From JAJEFO01 sp022819605 (GTDB taxonomy: Bacteria > Pseudomonadota > Alphaproteobacteria > Rhodobacterales > Rhodobacteraceae): a stretch of DNA of 64,000 nucleotides. Location of the stretch: the NCBI GenBank assembly GCA_965221545.1, contig OZ244901.1, positions 1,736,001 through 1,800,000 on the forward strand. The letters are read 5' to 3'. A model generated the notes under the pieces. The model worked only from the letters and a program-made list of their open reading frames with translations. It did no database searches and was not told where the DNA came from. Positions 35,826 through 44,892 of the stretch are shown piece after piece; positions within the stretch are counted from its first letter, which is position 1; every line of letters starts with the position of its first letter. Both the position numbers and the translations under genes were made by a program.

Positions 35826-36455
35826 GTGAGACAACCTGAACTGTCACAGGATCCGCACAGGGTTCGGCAAGGTGTCGACAGGAATCTCGAGCGGGCCATC
35901 GGGCGCGAAGTGCGCGCATTTCGTCATCAACGGGGCATGACCGTTTCTGAACTGGCGTCCTCCACCGGCTTGTCAGCGGGAATGCTCTCAAAGATCGAAA
36001 ACGGCAGGATCTCTCCGTCGCTCACCACGCTGCAAGGCCTTGCAAACGTGCTGAATGTTCCTCTCAGCTCGCTGTTCACGGGCTTCGATGACGCTCGGGA
36101 GGCCGTCCTGACGCGATCCGGCAGCGGGGTCGAGACAAAGAGGGCGGGAACTCGGGCAGGGCACCAGTACAACTTGCTCGGTCATCTTGGACACAACACC
36201 AGCGGGGTTGTGGTCGAGCCTTACCTGATCACGTTGGCTGAACAGTCGGACGTGTTCCCGACCTTTCAGCACGACGGAATCGAGATGCTGTACATGCTGG
36301 AAGGCGAAGTCGATTACCGCCACGGTGACAGGATCTTCTCCCTGAAGCCCGGAGATACCCTGTTTTTCGACGCGGACTCGCCGCACGGCCCCGAAGTCCT
36401 GGTCAAGCTTCCGGCAAGGTATTTGTCCGTGATTTCCTATCGGCAGTCTCGCTGA
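35826..36455 (+). CDS. XRE-cupin transcriptional regulator of the glx/mgs-type locus
   Basis: 209 residues from GTG 35826. Seen: N-terminal helix-turn-helix (IGREVRAFRHQRGMTVSELA, TGLSAGMLSKIENGRISPSL, residues about 20-75) and a C-terminal cupin sensor (GIEMLYMLEGEVDYRHGDRI, LKPGDTLFFDADSPHGPEVL). This class regulates amine and amino-acid catabolic genes; homologues precede N-methylglutamate synthase genes in alphaproteobacteria. The ligand is unknown. Same direction as, and 160 bp upstream of, the GlxB/MgsA-like gene. Confidence 0.88.
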   Translation: MRQPELSQDPHRVRQGVDRNLERAIGREVRAFRHQRGMTVSELASSTGLSAGMLSKIENGRISPSLTTLQGLANVLNVPLSSLFTGFDDAREAVLTRSGSGVETKRAGTRAGHQYNLLGHLGHNTSGVVVEPYLITLAEQSDVFPTFQHDGIEMLYMLEGEVDYRHGDRIFSLKPGDTLFFDADSPHGPEVLVKLPARYLSVISYRQSR

Positions 36456-36618
36456 AATAGCCGGATTCAGGCTGCCGGCCCTTGCTTGAGACTCTGGCTG
36501 GCTGGCATCTCGTCGCATCTGCCGAAGGTTCGTATCGGGAAAAAAAGTTTCTCACAGGTAGTGCCGCGGCACGAGATCCGCTAGACTCGCACCGTTGGGC
36601 CAAGAAGGGATTCGATCC

Positions 36619-37515
36619 ATGTGCGGGATTGTAGGTCTGTTCCTCAAGGACAAGGAGCTCGAGCCGAAGCTGGGCGAGATGTTGACGCAGATGCTGACAA
36701 CCATGTCGGACCGGGGACCGGACAGTGCTGGCATTGCGATCTACGGCAGGGGCAAGCGCGGCAAGGCGAAACTGACGGTGCAGTCGGACCAGCCTGATCA
36801 GGATCTTGGCGACCTGGCACCGGAACTGGGACAGGCCATAGGCACGGAGGTCGGCATTCGCCGCGTCGACACGCATGCGGTACTGGAATTGGCAGCAGGA
36901 AAGGTGCATGCCGCACGGAAGGCGGTTCGCGCATTGCGTCCAGGCATAAGGGTGATGTCCGACGGTGAAGTCATCGAGATCTACAAGGAAGTAGGGCTGC
37001 CCAAGGACGTTGCCGACCGTTTCGATCTGTCCCGGATGGAAGGCACGCATGGCATCGGACATACCCGAATGGCCACCGAATCCGCGGTGACGACAGAAGG
37101 GGCGCACCCGTATTCCACCGGGGCGGATCAGTGCCTGGTGCACAACGGCTCACTCTCGAACCATAACGACCTGCGTCGCAAGCTCATGCGCAAGGGTGCC
37201 CGGATCGAGTCGATGAATGATACCGAAGTCGGAGCCGCTTACCTGACCTGGAAGATGCAGAATGGCGCGTCGCTCGGCGAGGCGCTGGACAGCTCGCTCG
37301 AGGATCTCGACGGTTTCTTCACGTTTGTCGTCGGTACGAAGGATGGCTTTGGCGTGTTGCGCGATCCCATCGCCTGCAAACCGGCCGTGATGGGTGAGAC
37401 AAGCCAGTACGTGGCCTTTGGCAGCGAGTACCGGGCGCTGGTGAGCCTTCCGGGAATTGAAGATGCAAGCGTCTGGGAGCCTGAACCAGCGACCGTTTAT
37501 TTCTGGAGCCATTGA
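36619..37515 (+). CDS. Class II glutamine amidotransferase, GlxB/MgsA type
   Basis: 298 residues from ATG 36619, placing the catalytic Cys at position 2 (MCGIVGLFLKD) as required for an Ntn-hydrolase. Corresponds to the amidotransferase domain of glutamate synthase as a stand-alone protein, subunit A of N-methylglutamate synthase (MgsABC) or GlxB in rhizobia. Seen: MSDRGPDSAGIAIYG, GIGHTRMATESAVTTEGAHP, LVHNGSLSNHNDLRRKL and NDTEVGAAYLTW. Makes ammonia or activates glutamine amide for its partners. 1 bp before the next gene. Confidence 0.87.
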   Translation: MCGIVGLFLKDKELEPKLGEMLTQMLTTMSDRGPDSAGIAIYGRGKRGKAKLTVQSDQPDQDLGDLAPELGQAIGTEVGIRRVDTHAVLELAAGKVHAARKAVRALRPGIRVMSDGEVIEIYKEVGLPKDVADRFDLSRMEGTHGIGHTRMATESAVTTEGAHPYSTGADQCLVHNGSLSNHNDLRRKLMRKGARIESMNDTEVGAAYLTWKMQNGASLGEALDSSLEDLDGFFTFVVGTKDGFGVLRDPIACKPAVMGETSQYVAFGSEYRALVSLPGIEDASVWEPEPATVYFWSH

Positions 37516-37516
37516 G

Positions 37517-38200
37517 ATGCAGACATATGATCTCGCCGAAAAGGGCCTTCGGGGGCTGAATTCCATTCTGCATGCGCAGGACGAGGAAACCAACCAGACT
37601 AGCTGGGAAGTCGTGAACCCAAGGGGCAGCCATGCGATTGCCGTGGGGTTGGATGCGCCGCTGGAAATCATCGTCAAAGGCTCGACCGGGTACTATTGTG
37701 CAGGGATGAACCAAGGGGCGACCATCACGGTCGAAGGCTCGGCAGGTCCCGGAGTTGCCGAAAACATGATGTCGGGATCCGTGGTGGTCGAGGGCGATGC
37801 CAGCCAGTATGCGGGCGCCACGGGCCATGGAGGGCTGTTGGTGATCAAGGGCAACGCCTCCTCGCGCTGCGGCATATCGATGAAGGGAATCGACATCGTG
37901 GTGCACGGCAATGTCGGGCACATGTCGGCCTTCATGGCGCAGGCCGGCAATCTCGTCGTGTGCGGTGATGCGGGTGATGCATTGGGCGACTCGATCTACG
38001 AGGCGCGGCTCTTCGTGCGCGGCTCGGTCAAGAGCCTTGGCGCGGACTGCGTGGAAAAGGAGATGCGGCCGGAGCATGTCGACATCCTCAAGGACTTGCT
38101 TGATCGGGCGGACTTGCATGCCAGGCCCGAGGAGTTCAGGCGCTACGGCTCGGCCCGCAAGCTCTACAATTTCGATGTCGACAACGTCGCTGACTACTAG
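37517..38200 (+). CDS. GXGXG-motif protein, GlxC/MgsB type
   Basis: 227 residues from ATG 37517. Beta-helix domain equivalent to the C-terminal GXGXG domain of the glutamate synthase large subunit. Seen: repeated glycine-rich turns (EIIVKGSTGYYCAGMNQGAT, VVVEGDASQYAGATGHGGLL, VVHGNVGHMSAFMAQAGNLV). Non-catalytic by itself; with the MgsA- and MgsC-like neighbours it completes a split glutamate-synthase-like enzyme. Overlaps nothing; 1 bp after the A subunit. Confidence 0.86.
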   Translation: MQTYDLAEKGLRGLNSILHAQDEETNQTSWEVVNPRGSHAIAVGLDAPLEIIVKGSTGYYCAGMNQGATITVEGSAGPGVAENMMSGSVVVEGDASQYAGATGHGGLLVIKGNASSRCGISMKGIDIVVHGNVGHMSAFMAQAGNLVVCGDAGDALGDSIYEARLFVRGSVKSLGADCVEKEMRPEHVDILKDLLDRADLHARPEEFRRYGSARKLYNFDVDNVADY

Positions 38201-38210
38201 GGAATTGGGC

Positions 38211-39548
38211 ATGAAGGACAAAGAAAACGCGGTTCCGCGCACCCTGCCGATCCAGTCGGCGACGTTCACCAAAGAGGTCAATGCCGAAATTCGCCGCGCC
38301 GCCGCCACCGGAATTTACGACATCCGAGGTGGCGGCGCCAAGCGCCGCGTGCCGCATTTCGACGACCTGCTGTTTCTTGGAGCCTCGGTGTCGCGGTATC
38401 CGCTCGAAGGGTATCGCGAGCGCTGCGACACCTCGGTGACGCTGGGCACTCGCTTTGCCAGGAACCCGATCGAACTGGATATCCCGATCACCATCGCAGG
38501 CATGAGTTTCGGCGCACTGTCAGGGCCGGCAAAGGAGGCACTTGGACGCGGAGCATCGGCTGCGGGTACGTCAACCACGACGGGCGATGGCGGCATGACG
38601 TCCGAAGAGCGGCGGCATTCATCGAAGCTGGTCTATCAGTACTTGCCTTCGCGCTACGGCATGAACCCCGACGATCTGCGCCAGGCAGATGCCATCGAGG
38701 TCGTTGTAGGTCAGGGTGCCAAGCCCGGCGGCGGCGGAATGCTGCTGGGCCAGAAGATTTCCGACCGCGTGGCTGAGATGCGAACGTTGCCCAAGGGAAT
38801 CGACCAGCGCTCAGCATGCCGCCACCCTGACTGGACGGGGCCGGACGACCTCGAGATCAAGATTCTTGAACTGCGCGAGATCACGGACTGGCGGGTGCCG
38901 ATCTACGTAAAGGTCGGCGCGACGCGACCCTATTACGACACTGCCCTGGCAGTGAAGGCCGGGGCCGACGTCGTGGTCATGGACGGCATGCAGGGCGGCA
39001 CTGCGGCCACGCAGGACGTGTTCATTGAACACGTGGGCTTGCCCACGCTGGCATGCATCCGTCCTGCCGTGCAGGCTCTTCAGGACCTGGACGTGCATCG
39101 CGAAGTACAGTTGGTGATATCGGGCGGAATCCGTAGCGGGGCCGATGTGGCAAAGGCGCTGGCGCTCGGTGCGGATGCGGTGGCAATCGGCACGGCCGCA
39201 CTCATAGCCATGGGGGACAATGACCCGAAGTGGGAAGCCGAGTACCAGGAACTGGGTTCCACCTCGGGCGCATATGACGACTGGCATGAAGGGCGGGACC
39301 CGGCGGGCATTACCACGCAGGACCCCGATCTGGCTGCCAGGCTGGACCCGGTGGAGGCCGGGCGGCGGCTTCGCAACTATCTCAAGGTCATGACGCTCGA
39401 GGCGCAAACGATAGCGCGGGCATGCGGCCACAATCACTTGCGCAATTTTGAGGCCGAAGACCTCTGTGCGCTTACCCTGGAAGCTGCAGCGATGGCCAAG
39501 GTGCCGTTGGCAGGAACCGACTGGTACCCGGGAAAGAGCGGATTCTAG
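38211..39548 (+). CDS. FMN-binding glutamate-synthase-like protein, GlxD/MgsC type
   Basis: 445 residues from ATG 38211. Equivalent to the FMN domain of GltB; in N-methylglutamate synthase it carries out the reductive or transfer step on glutamate with an amine. Seen: MSFGALSGPAKEALGRGASA, VVGQGAKPGGGGMLLGQKIS, VPIYVKVGATRPYYDTALAV, VVMDGMQGGTAATQDVF and VISGGIRSGADVAKALALGA (FMN phosphate-binding). No N-methylglutamate dehydrogenase (mgdABCD) genes are nearby, so use in a different amine pathway is possible. Confidence 0.86.
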   Translation: MKDKENAVPRTLPIQSATFTKEVNAEIRRAAATGIYDIRGGGAKRRVPHFDDLLFLGASVSRYPLEGYRERCDTSVTLGTRFARNPIELDIPITIAGMSFGALSGPAKEALGRGASAAGTSTTTGDGGMTSEERRHSSKLVYQYLPSRYGMNPDDLRQADAIEVVVGQGAKPGGGGMLLGQKISDRVAEMRTLPKGIDQRSACRHPDWTGPDDLEIKILELREITDWRVPIYVKVGATRPYYDTALAVKAGADVVVMDGMQGGTAATQDVFIEHVGLPTLACIRPAVQALQDLDVHREVQLVISGGIRSGADVAKALALGADAVAIGTAALIAMGDNDPKWEAEYQELGSTSGAYDDWHEGRDPAGITTQDPDLAARLDPVEAGRRLRNYLKVMTLEAQTIARACGHNHLRNFEAEDLCALTLEAAAMAKVPLAGTDWYPGKSGF

Positions 39549-39882
39549 TCCGGTTGTTTCAATACGACGTGGAAAGGCGCGTTTTCCTGACCGGCACGAA
39601 GCCCGCCCCGGGATTCGTCGCTTCGATTGGCAGCGGCCAGGGCGAAGCGTGGAGGAATCGCCATGGTTGGAAGCAATCCAGAAAGAAGAATGGCTTCGAA
39701 TTATTCAAAATAAGGTCAAGAACTACCTAAATTCTACGATTTCGTGAAAATTTCTTGCGAAAAATATAAGAATACTCTGGACAGTGCATCAATCGCGAAG
39801 TTCACTGTCGACAAGCAAGACGCGCAATGCCGATTGGAGATCCGACAGAGGTCGAACCAGAAACACGCAGACGGTCAGAAGA
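39549..39882. other. AT-rich promoter region of the Rieske oxygenase
   Basis: About 330 bp; from 39690 it is markedly AT-rich compared with its surroundings and includes TAAGAATACT near 39767. No gene. It contains the inverted repeat annotated at 39780-39809. Confidence 0.5.
39780..39809. promoter_or_regulatory. Inverted repeat upstream of the Rieske oxygenase
   Basis: GACAGTG (39780-39786) and CACTGTC (39803-39809) are perfect arms separated by 16 bases, extendable to eight of nine pairs. The element lies 74 bp before the start at 39883 and next to an AT-rich stretch, a plausible site for a dimeric regulator. Which regulator is unknown. Confidence 0.5.
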
Positions 39883-40995
39883 ATGACGAGCGACATGCAA
39901 TCCCTGCTGCAGCCCTTCCTCGAAGAATCCGAGCCCAGGCGCGGGCTGCCGTCCGCGGCCTACAGGGACGTGGAATTCTGGGACGCCGAGTGCCAGTCCG
40001 TGTTCGCCCGGAACTGGGTCTGCATCGGATTTGCACATGAATTGAAGAAACCCGGAGATGTCGTGCCTGTAACCGCGGCGGGCCAGCCGCTGCTCATGGT
40101 CCGCAATGGCGAGGGCGAAATCAAGGCATTCCACAACGTCTGCCGCCACCGGTGCCTGACACTGGTCGACAAGCCGGGAAATGTCGGAAAGCTCATCCGC
40201 TGTCCCTACCATGCCTGGGCATACGATCTGAATGGAACGCTGAGGGCCTCGCCGCATTTTGGTGGCACCGGGCAGCATGACGCCAAGGGTTTCGACAAGT
40301 CGCGCAGCGGCTTGGTTCCCGTGCGAACCCATGTCTGGCAGGACTGGATCTTCGTCAATGTCGACGGCGAGGCGCCGCACTTCGAGGACTATGCCGGGTC
40401 GCTGATCAGGCGCCTTGAGGGGGTCGACTGGGAGAATGTCGATTGCATCGGCACATTGGATTTCGGCGAGATCTCGACGAACTGGAAGTTCATCATGGAA
40501 AACTTCATTGAACCCTATCATGTGCAGTTCGTTCACAGCTCGACCACCGACCAGCCCTTGTCCGATCACTACACGATCATTGACGGCAACTGCATGGGCA
40601 GTGCCGTGGATCTCGGCGAAGAGGTCGGCACGTCGGGCAGTCTGGCCGTCAGCTCGCGCTACCTGGCGCTCTATCCGAATTTCATCATCGGCCGGTATTT
40701 TCCGGATCAATTGGGAGTCTACCTCAACATTCCGACCGGCCCAGGCACAATGAACCAGAAGCGCGGGCTGTACACGACAAGTGGCAAGCAGTTGAGGGCA
40801 AGCGAGGTGGAGGACTTGAAGAGACTCTGGTGGGATGTCCACAAGGAAGACCATGAAATGGTCGAACGATTGCAGGCGGGCCGGGCATCAACCGTTTCCG
40901 ACTCCGGGGGTGTCTTGTCCCCAGTCTGGGAAGACAGCGTCCACGCCTTTCAGTCTCTCGTGGCACGTGACCTGATTGACCGCAGCGGCAACTGA
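39883..40995 (+). CDS. Rieske non-haem iron oxygenase, alpha subunit
   Basis: 370 residues from ATG 39883 (a second ATG at 39895). Seen: Rieske 2Fe-2S ligands in CRHRC (C87, H89) and CPYHAW (C107, H110), and the mononuclear iron helix NFIEPYHVQFVHSS in the C-terminal SRPBCC domain. Members hydroxylate aromatics or N-demethylate quaternary amines; substrate not determined. No ferredoxin reductase gene follows directly; the reductase domain encoded at 46425-49628 belongs to another protein. 16 bp before gloA. Confidence 0.9.
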   Translation: MTSDMQSLLQPFLEESEPRRGLPSAAYRDVEFWDAECQSVFARNWVCIGFAHELKKPGDVVPVTAAGQPLLMVRNGEGEIKAFHNVCRHRCLTLVDKPGNVGKLIRCPYHAWAYDLNGTLRASPHFGGTGQHDAKGFDKSRSGLVPVRTHVWQDWIFVNVDGEAPHFEDYAGSLIRRLEGVDWENVDCIGTLDFGEISTNWKFIMENFIEPYHVQFVHSSTTDQPLSDHYTIIDGNCMGSAVDLGEEVGTSGSLAVSSRYLALYPNFIIGRYFPDQLGVYLNIPTGPGTMNQKRGLYTTSGKQLRASEVEDLKRLWWDVHKEDHEMVERLQAGRASTVSDSGGVLSPVWEDSVHAFQSLVARDLIDRSGN

Positions 40996-41011
40996 CCAAA
41001 GGAAACTCCAA

Positions 41012-41455
41012 ATGACAGACACTCCCGAAATTTCATGCGGTTTTCGCCTGGCGCATACGATGATGCGCGTGATGGACATGGACAAGTCGCTGCAGTTCTA
41101 CTGCGGCATACTGGGCATGACGGTCTTGCGCCGCACTGACTATCCCGAGGGCAAGTTCACCAACACGTTCATCGGCTACGGTCCTGAGGCGGAGTCTCCG
41201 ACACTGGAACTGACAGCGAACTGGGAGCAGGAGGAGCCATACGAAAAGGGCAATGGCTGGGGCCACATCTGCATCGAGACCCCGGATGTCTACAGGGCGT
41301 GCGAAGAGCTGGCGGCGGCTGGCGTCAACATTACCCGTCCTCCCGGACCGATGAAGGGCGGCACGCGCGTGATCGCGTTTTGCGAGGATCCGGATGGCTA
41401 CAAGGTCGAACTCAACGAGTCCATCCTGAAACACCTTGCCAAGGAAGGGTCCTGA
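41012..41455 (+). CDS. gloA: Glyoxalase I (lactoylglutathione lyase)
   Basis: 147 residues from ATG 41012. Isomerises the methylglyoxal-glutathione hemithioacetal in the cytoplasm. Seen: LAHTMMRVMDMDKSLQFYCG, LGMTVLRRTDYPEGKFTNTF, LELTANWEQ, GWGHICIETPD and KGGTRVIAFCEDPDGYKVEL, which follow E. coli GloA closely; the two His and two Glu metal ligands are all present. Co-transcribed with the Rieske gene, so aldehyde by-products may be expected from that pathway, though this is inference. Confidence 0.92.
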   Translation: MTDTPEISCGFRLAHTMMRVMDMDKSLQFYCGILGMTVLRRTDYPEGKFTNTFIGYGPEAESPTLELTANWEQEEPYEKGNGWGHICIETPDVYRACEELAAAGVNITRPPGPMKGGTRVIAFCEDPDGYKVELNESILKHLAKEGS

Positions 41456-42006
41456 CCCATGCACCACGGTTGGAAGCAGCACGAACAGAACATGATCCGT
41501 GAATGCAGCAGGGTGCCGGTATGGGGTGCCGCCTGCGTCAGGAGCCTCGCGGCCGGGCCAGTCGGCAGGTGGATGTGTGGCGGCATCAAGGCCGTCAACG
41601 ACATCACGTCCCGATTTTTGACCTGCGGCGGGCTCCATGAATTCCATGCAGGCAGGGGCTGCGCGGATCACGGCGGCATGAGCTGCGTCTGCGCCTTCGG
41701 TGACGTTCCCCGCATTCGAGGGATCAGCCCGATCACCCAGCTGCAATTCGCACAAGACGGACGGGAACAGCATCCTCAAATCCGCCTAGCACAGCGACCG
41801 GCAGAACTTTGCAGGCATCGCCCGGATTCAGGGTATCCAACCTGATGTCTCTGGACCTTGCAGCGACACCGGAATTTGCGAAACGGGACGGCGCAGATCA
41901 CATGGCCGGACTCTGACGACCGGCGGCGCGGAACCGCCCGCATACCAACGATGCCGCGATCCGAACTTGACGGTGTGCGCGGCGAAACATGGACAGGAGA
42001 AGTCAA
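41456..42006. other. Intergenic stretch without recognisable gene
   Basis: About 550 bp between gloA and the glutamine-synthetase-like gene. Overlapping open frames on both strands lack ribosome-binding sites or family motifs. An AGGAG at 41995-41999 belongs to the next gene. Confidence 0.45.
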
Positions 42007-43446
42007 ATGCCCGAGGCAAAGGCGAACGACAGAATATACTACGAGAGCTTTGGTGAAGCGGTCGAGCGAAACCGGCCGAGGATTCCCGAAGTCAGGAAGC
42101 GCCTGGAGGAGGCAGGCGTCAAGTACGTAATGGGTGCCTGGATCGACATGCACGGCGTTCCCAAGACGAAACCGGTGCCGATGAGAGAACTCGAGGCGCT
42201 GTGCTTGGGCGAGGGGCCTCAATTTGCCGTGCATTCGGTCTCGTACGTGCCCGAACTCACTGCCGCCGACAGCGATCAGGTGGTGGTTCCGGACCTCGAC
42301 GCCGTTTACATCTGTCCGTGGGACAGGTCGATGGCGATCATCATTTCCGATCTCTACTGGGAGGATGCACCCTACAACGTCTGCCCCCGACAGGCGCTGA
42401 GGCGCATGATGCAAGAGGCAGCCCTGAAGGGCTATCGCTTTCACGCCGGCGTAGAGCCAGAGTTCATCGTCATGAAGCATGACGAGAACGGCCTGCCGGT
42501 CAAAGCCTTTGACGACGACCCGGCAGGTGGCGTGCGCCCGCGTCGCCAAGCATTTGGCTATGACATCGAATATTCGATCGATTCGATGCCTTTCCTCAAG
42601 GACATGATCGATTACCTTGAGGGGCTCGGCTGGAAGCTGCATGACGTTGTCTGCGAGGGTGGCTATTCGCAGTTCGAACTCGATTTTCACTATACCAACA
42701 TGCTGGAAATGTCTGACCGCTTTGTGTTTCTGCGCATCCTGCTCAAGGAGGTGGCCAAGACACATGGCCTGTTCGTGACCTTCATGCCGAAGCCCACCCT
42801 TGGCGATTGGCGGTCGGGCGCGCACATCAACGTGTCGATCAGTCATGAGAGCCGGCCGGGCGAGAACATTTTCAAGACCGCGGACGGCGACTGGAGCGAC
42901 GAGAGTCGCTGGGCCGTGGGCGGAGTGTTGCAGCATGCAGAAGCGATCACCGGGATCACGTGCCCGACAGTGAATTCCTATAACGGCCTGGTCCCTCGTG
43001 TCGGCGGATTCGAGGGCGGAACCGTGACCTGGGCTCCGACCAACATCGCCTACGGTTTCAACAACCGCTCGGCACAGCTTAGGCTTCCGCAAAATCGATT
43101 CTGCATTGAAAACCGCGCCTGCGACATGACAATGAATGTCTATCTGTCGATGGCGATGCACTTGGCCTGCATGGTGCAAGGGATCGAGAACAAGATCGAT
43201 CCCGGCGATCCGACGGACTTCGACCTCTATGCGAAGACCGAGGCCGAGTTGGCCGACTTGGGAGTCCGGCGCCTGCCGCGCACGCTGTTCCATGCAATGG
43301 AGGCACTGAGCCAGGACAAGACGGCCGAACACGTCTTGGGCAAGGTCATGCTCAAGTCCTACCTCGAATACAAGGCTGATGAATGGGAACGCTATCACCA
43401 GGCGGTCACTGACTGGGAAGTCAAGGAATACCTGCGGCTCTATTGA
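42007..43446 (+). CDS. Glutamine-synthetase-family ligase
   Basis: 479 residues from ATG 42007 with a good AGGAGAAGTCAA ribosome-binding region. Seen: GAWIDMHGVPKTKPVPM (beta-grasp domain), FHAGVEPEFIV (the metal-binding Glu motif), CEGGYSQFELDFHY, FVTFMPKPTLGDWRSGAHIN and NSYNGLVPRVGGFEG, followed by AQLRLPQNRFCIENRACDM. ATP-dependent ligases of this group join glutamate to ammonia, methylamine (GmaS) or other amines. The sequence departs from the GmaS I know, so the amine is open. Close to MgsABC-like genes, which suggests a gamma-glutamyl-amine route. Confidence 0.88.
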   Translation: MPEAKANDRIYYESFGEAVERNRPRIPEVRKRLEEAGVKYVMGAWIDMHGVPKTKPVPMRELEALCLGEGPQFAVHSVSYVPELTAADSDQVVVPDLDAVYICPWDRSMAIIISDLYWEDAPYNVCPRQALRRMMQEAALKGYRFHAGVEPEFIVMKHDENGLPVKAFDDDPAGGVRPRRQAFGYDIEYSIDSMPFLKDMIDYLEGLGWKLHDVVCEGGYSQFELDFHYTNMLEMSDRFVFLRILLKEVAKTHGLFVTFMPKPTLGDWRSGAHINVSISHESRPGENIFKTADGDWSDESRWAVGGVLQHAEAITGITCPTVNSYNGLVPRVGGFEGGTVTWAPTNIAYGFNNRSAQLRLPQNRFCIENRACDMTMNVYLSMAMHLACMVQGIENKIDPGDPTDFDLYAKTEAELADLGVRRLPRTLFHAMEALSQDKTAEHVLGKVMLKSYLEYKADEWERYHQAVTDWEVKEYLRLY

Positions 43447-43514
43447 CGCCCCGGCAATCGGTTTGCCCGTGCAGGCCGGATGCAGGGAACCTGTCCAAGT
43501 GGAGGAGGGCAGCC

Positions 43515-44528
43515 ATGCCGGACTACCAGATTCTTGAGCTTGGAGACTTCCCGCTTCTGTCAGGTGAAGTCCTGAAGGATGCCAAGCTTGCCTACCGGTG
43601 CTACGGCACGCTCTCGCCCGCGCGCGACAACCTGATCGTCTTGCCGACATTCTACACGGGTACCGACACCCGCAATGAAGGCTTCTTCGGACCCGGGCGT
43701 GCCATTGACCCTGCACGCCATTTCATCGTCAGCCCGAACCTGTTCGGCAACGGCCGTTCGTCGTCGCCGTCGAACACGCCCGTCCCACAGGACGGGCCGC
43801 GCTTTCCGTTGGTGCAGATGTGGGACAATATTGCCGCGCAGCACCGGCTGATTCATGATCAGCTCGGAATTGAGAAGATTGCCCTTGTCGCAGGTTGGTC
43901 AATGGCCGGATGCCAGTCCTACCAATGGGCGGCGCAATACCCGGACATGGTCGAAGCGATCCTGCCGTTCTGTGCATCTGCCAGGACGTCGCCGCACAAC
44001 TTCGTTTTCCTCGAAGGCGTCAAGGCGGCGCTTTGCGCCGATCAGAACTGGAATGGCGGGGACTACGACAGCGCGCCGGTTGTCGGGCTGAAGGCCTTTG
44101 GCCGCGTTTATGCCGGTTGGGCATTTTCGCAGGCGTTCTATCGTGAAAGCCTGTATCGCAAGCTGGGATTCGAGACCGTCGAGGATCTGCTGGTCGATTG
44201 GGAGATCGATCACGCCGAAGGCTGGGATGCCAACGATCTCTTGGCAAAGCTGGCAACCTGGCAGGCCGGGGACATCTCTGCCGGACCGTTATACAACGGC
44301 GACTTCAAGGCCGCTCTTGGGGCGATAAGGGCACGCGCAATTTTGATGCCATGCTCGCAGGATCTCTACTTCCCTCCAGAGGACAACGAGATCGAGGCGC
44401 AGCATATGTCGAACGCCCGGTTCCGGCCCTATGACTCGCCTTGGGGCCATTGCGCCGCCAATCCCGGCAACGATGCTGGATTTACCACAGCGCTCGATGC
44501 AGGGATTCGTGAGTTGCTCGGAGAGTGA
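43515..44528 (+). CDS. MetX-like alpha/beta hydrolase (homoserine acetyltransferase family)
   Basis: 337 residues from ATG 43515 (GGAGGAGGGC upstream). Seen: LAYRCYGTLSPARDNLIVLP, the nucleophile elbow GWSMAGCQSYQW (Ser129), an acid near CSQDLYFPPEDN and His in DSPWGHCAANPG, giving a Ser-Asp-His triad. The family includes homoserine O-acetyl- or succinyl-transferases and hydrolases. Because it follows a catabolic-looking cluster rather than met genes, a hydrolase or acyltransferase in that pathway is as likely as methionine synthesis. Confidence 0.82.
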   Translation: MPDYQILELGDFPLLSGEVLKDAKLAYRCYGTLSPARDNLIVLPTFYTGTDTRNEGFFGPGRAIDPARHFIVSPNLFGNGRSSSPSNTPVPQDGPRFPLVQMWDNIAAQHRLIHDQLGIEKIALVAGWSMAGCQSYQWAAQYPDMVEAILPFCASARTSPHNFVFLEGVKAALCADQNWNGGDYDSAPVVGLKAFGRVYAGWAFSQAFYRESLYRKLGFETVEDLLVDWEIDHAEGWDANDLLAKLATWQAGDISAGPLYNGDFKAALGAIRARAILMPCSQDLYFPPEDNEIEAQHMSNARFRPYDSPWGHCAANPGNDAGFTTALDAGIRELLGE

Positions 44529-44892
44529 ATGTGCGGGTGGACCGAGAACGCCGCAAGGGTCACCGTTCCGCTGGGCGGTGGCACAGTCGAGCGGAGGGGG
44601 CTGGTCGGCACGATCGTGAAAATTCGCGATGTGCATTTCCGCGAACCGCCGCAGCTTGGTGGAATGCCTGCCCGCAAAGCACAATCTCGTCCTGCAAAGG
44701 AACTTCAGCCCGGCCCGTCAACACGATGGCCCTGCCGCGTGTGCGCAGTGAACCCTTGCAGTTCGTTTCGAAGACTCCAGCCGGAACTCAGAGATCTGTT
44801 CGACGCGCACGGTTCGAGCCGGTGTGTTCAACACCTCCCGATTCTGGATTATCACAGGATTTGCGCGACAAGATTGGGGACCCGTAGCAGAC
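44529..44892. other. Intergenic stretch without recognisable gene
   Basis: About 360 bp between the MetX-like gene and the Lrp-type regulator. No coding features or strong repeat seen; presumably promoter of the regulator. Confidence 0.4.

Noticed and set aside
41776..43716. Very long minus-strand open frame (646 codons) opposite the glutamine-synthetase-like gene
   Set aside because: It is antisense to two well-supported genes, has no family motif, and its length follows from GC-rich codon bias.
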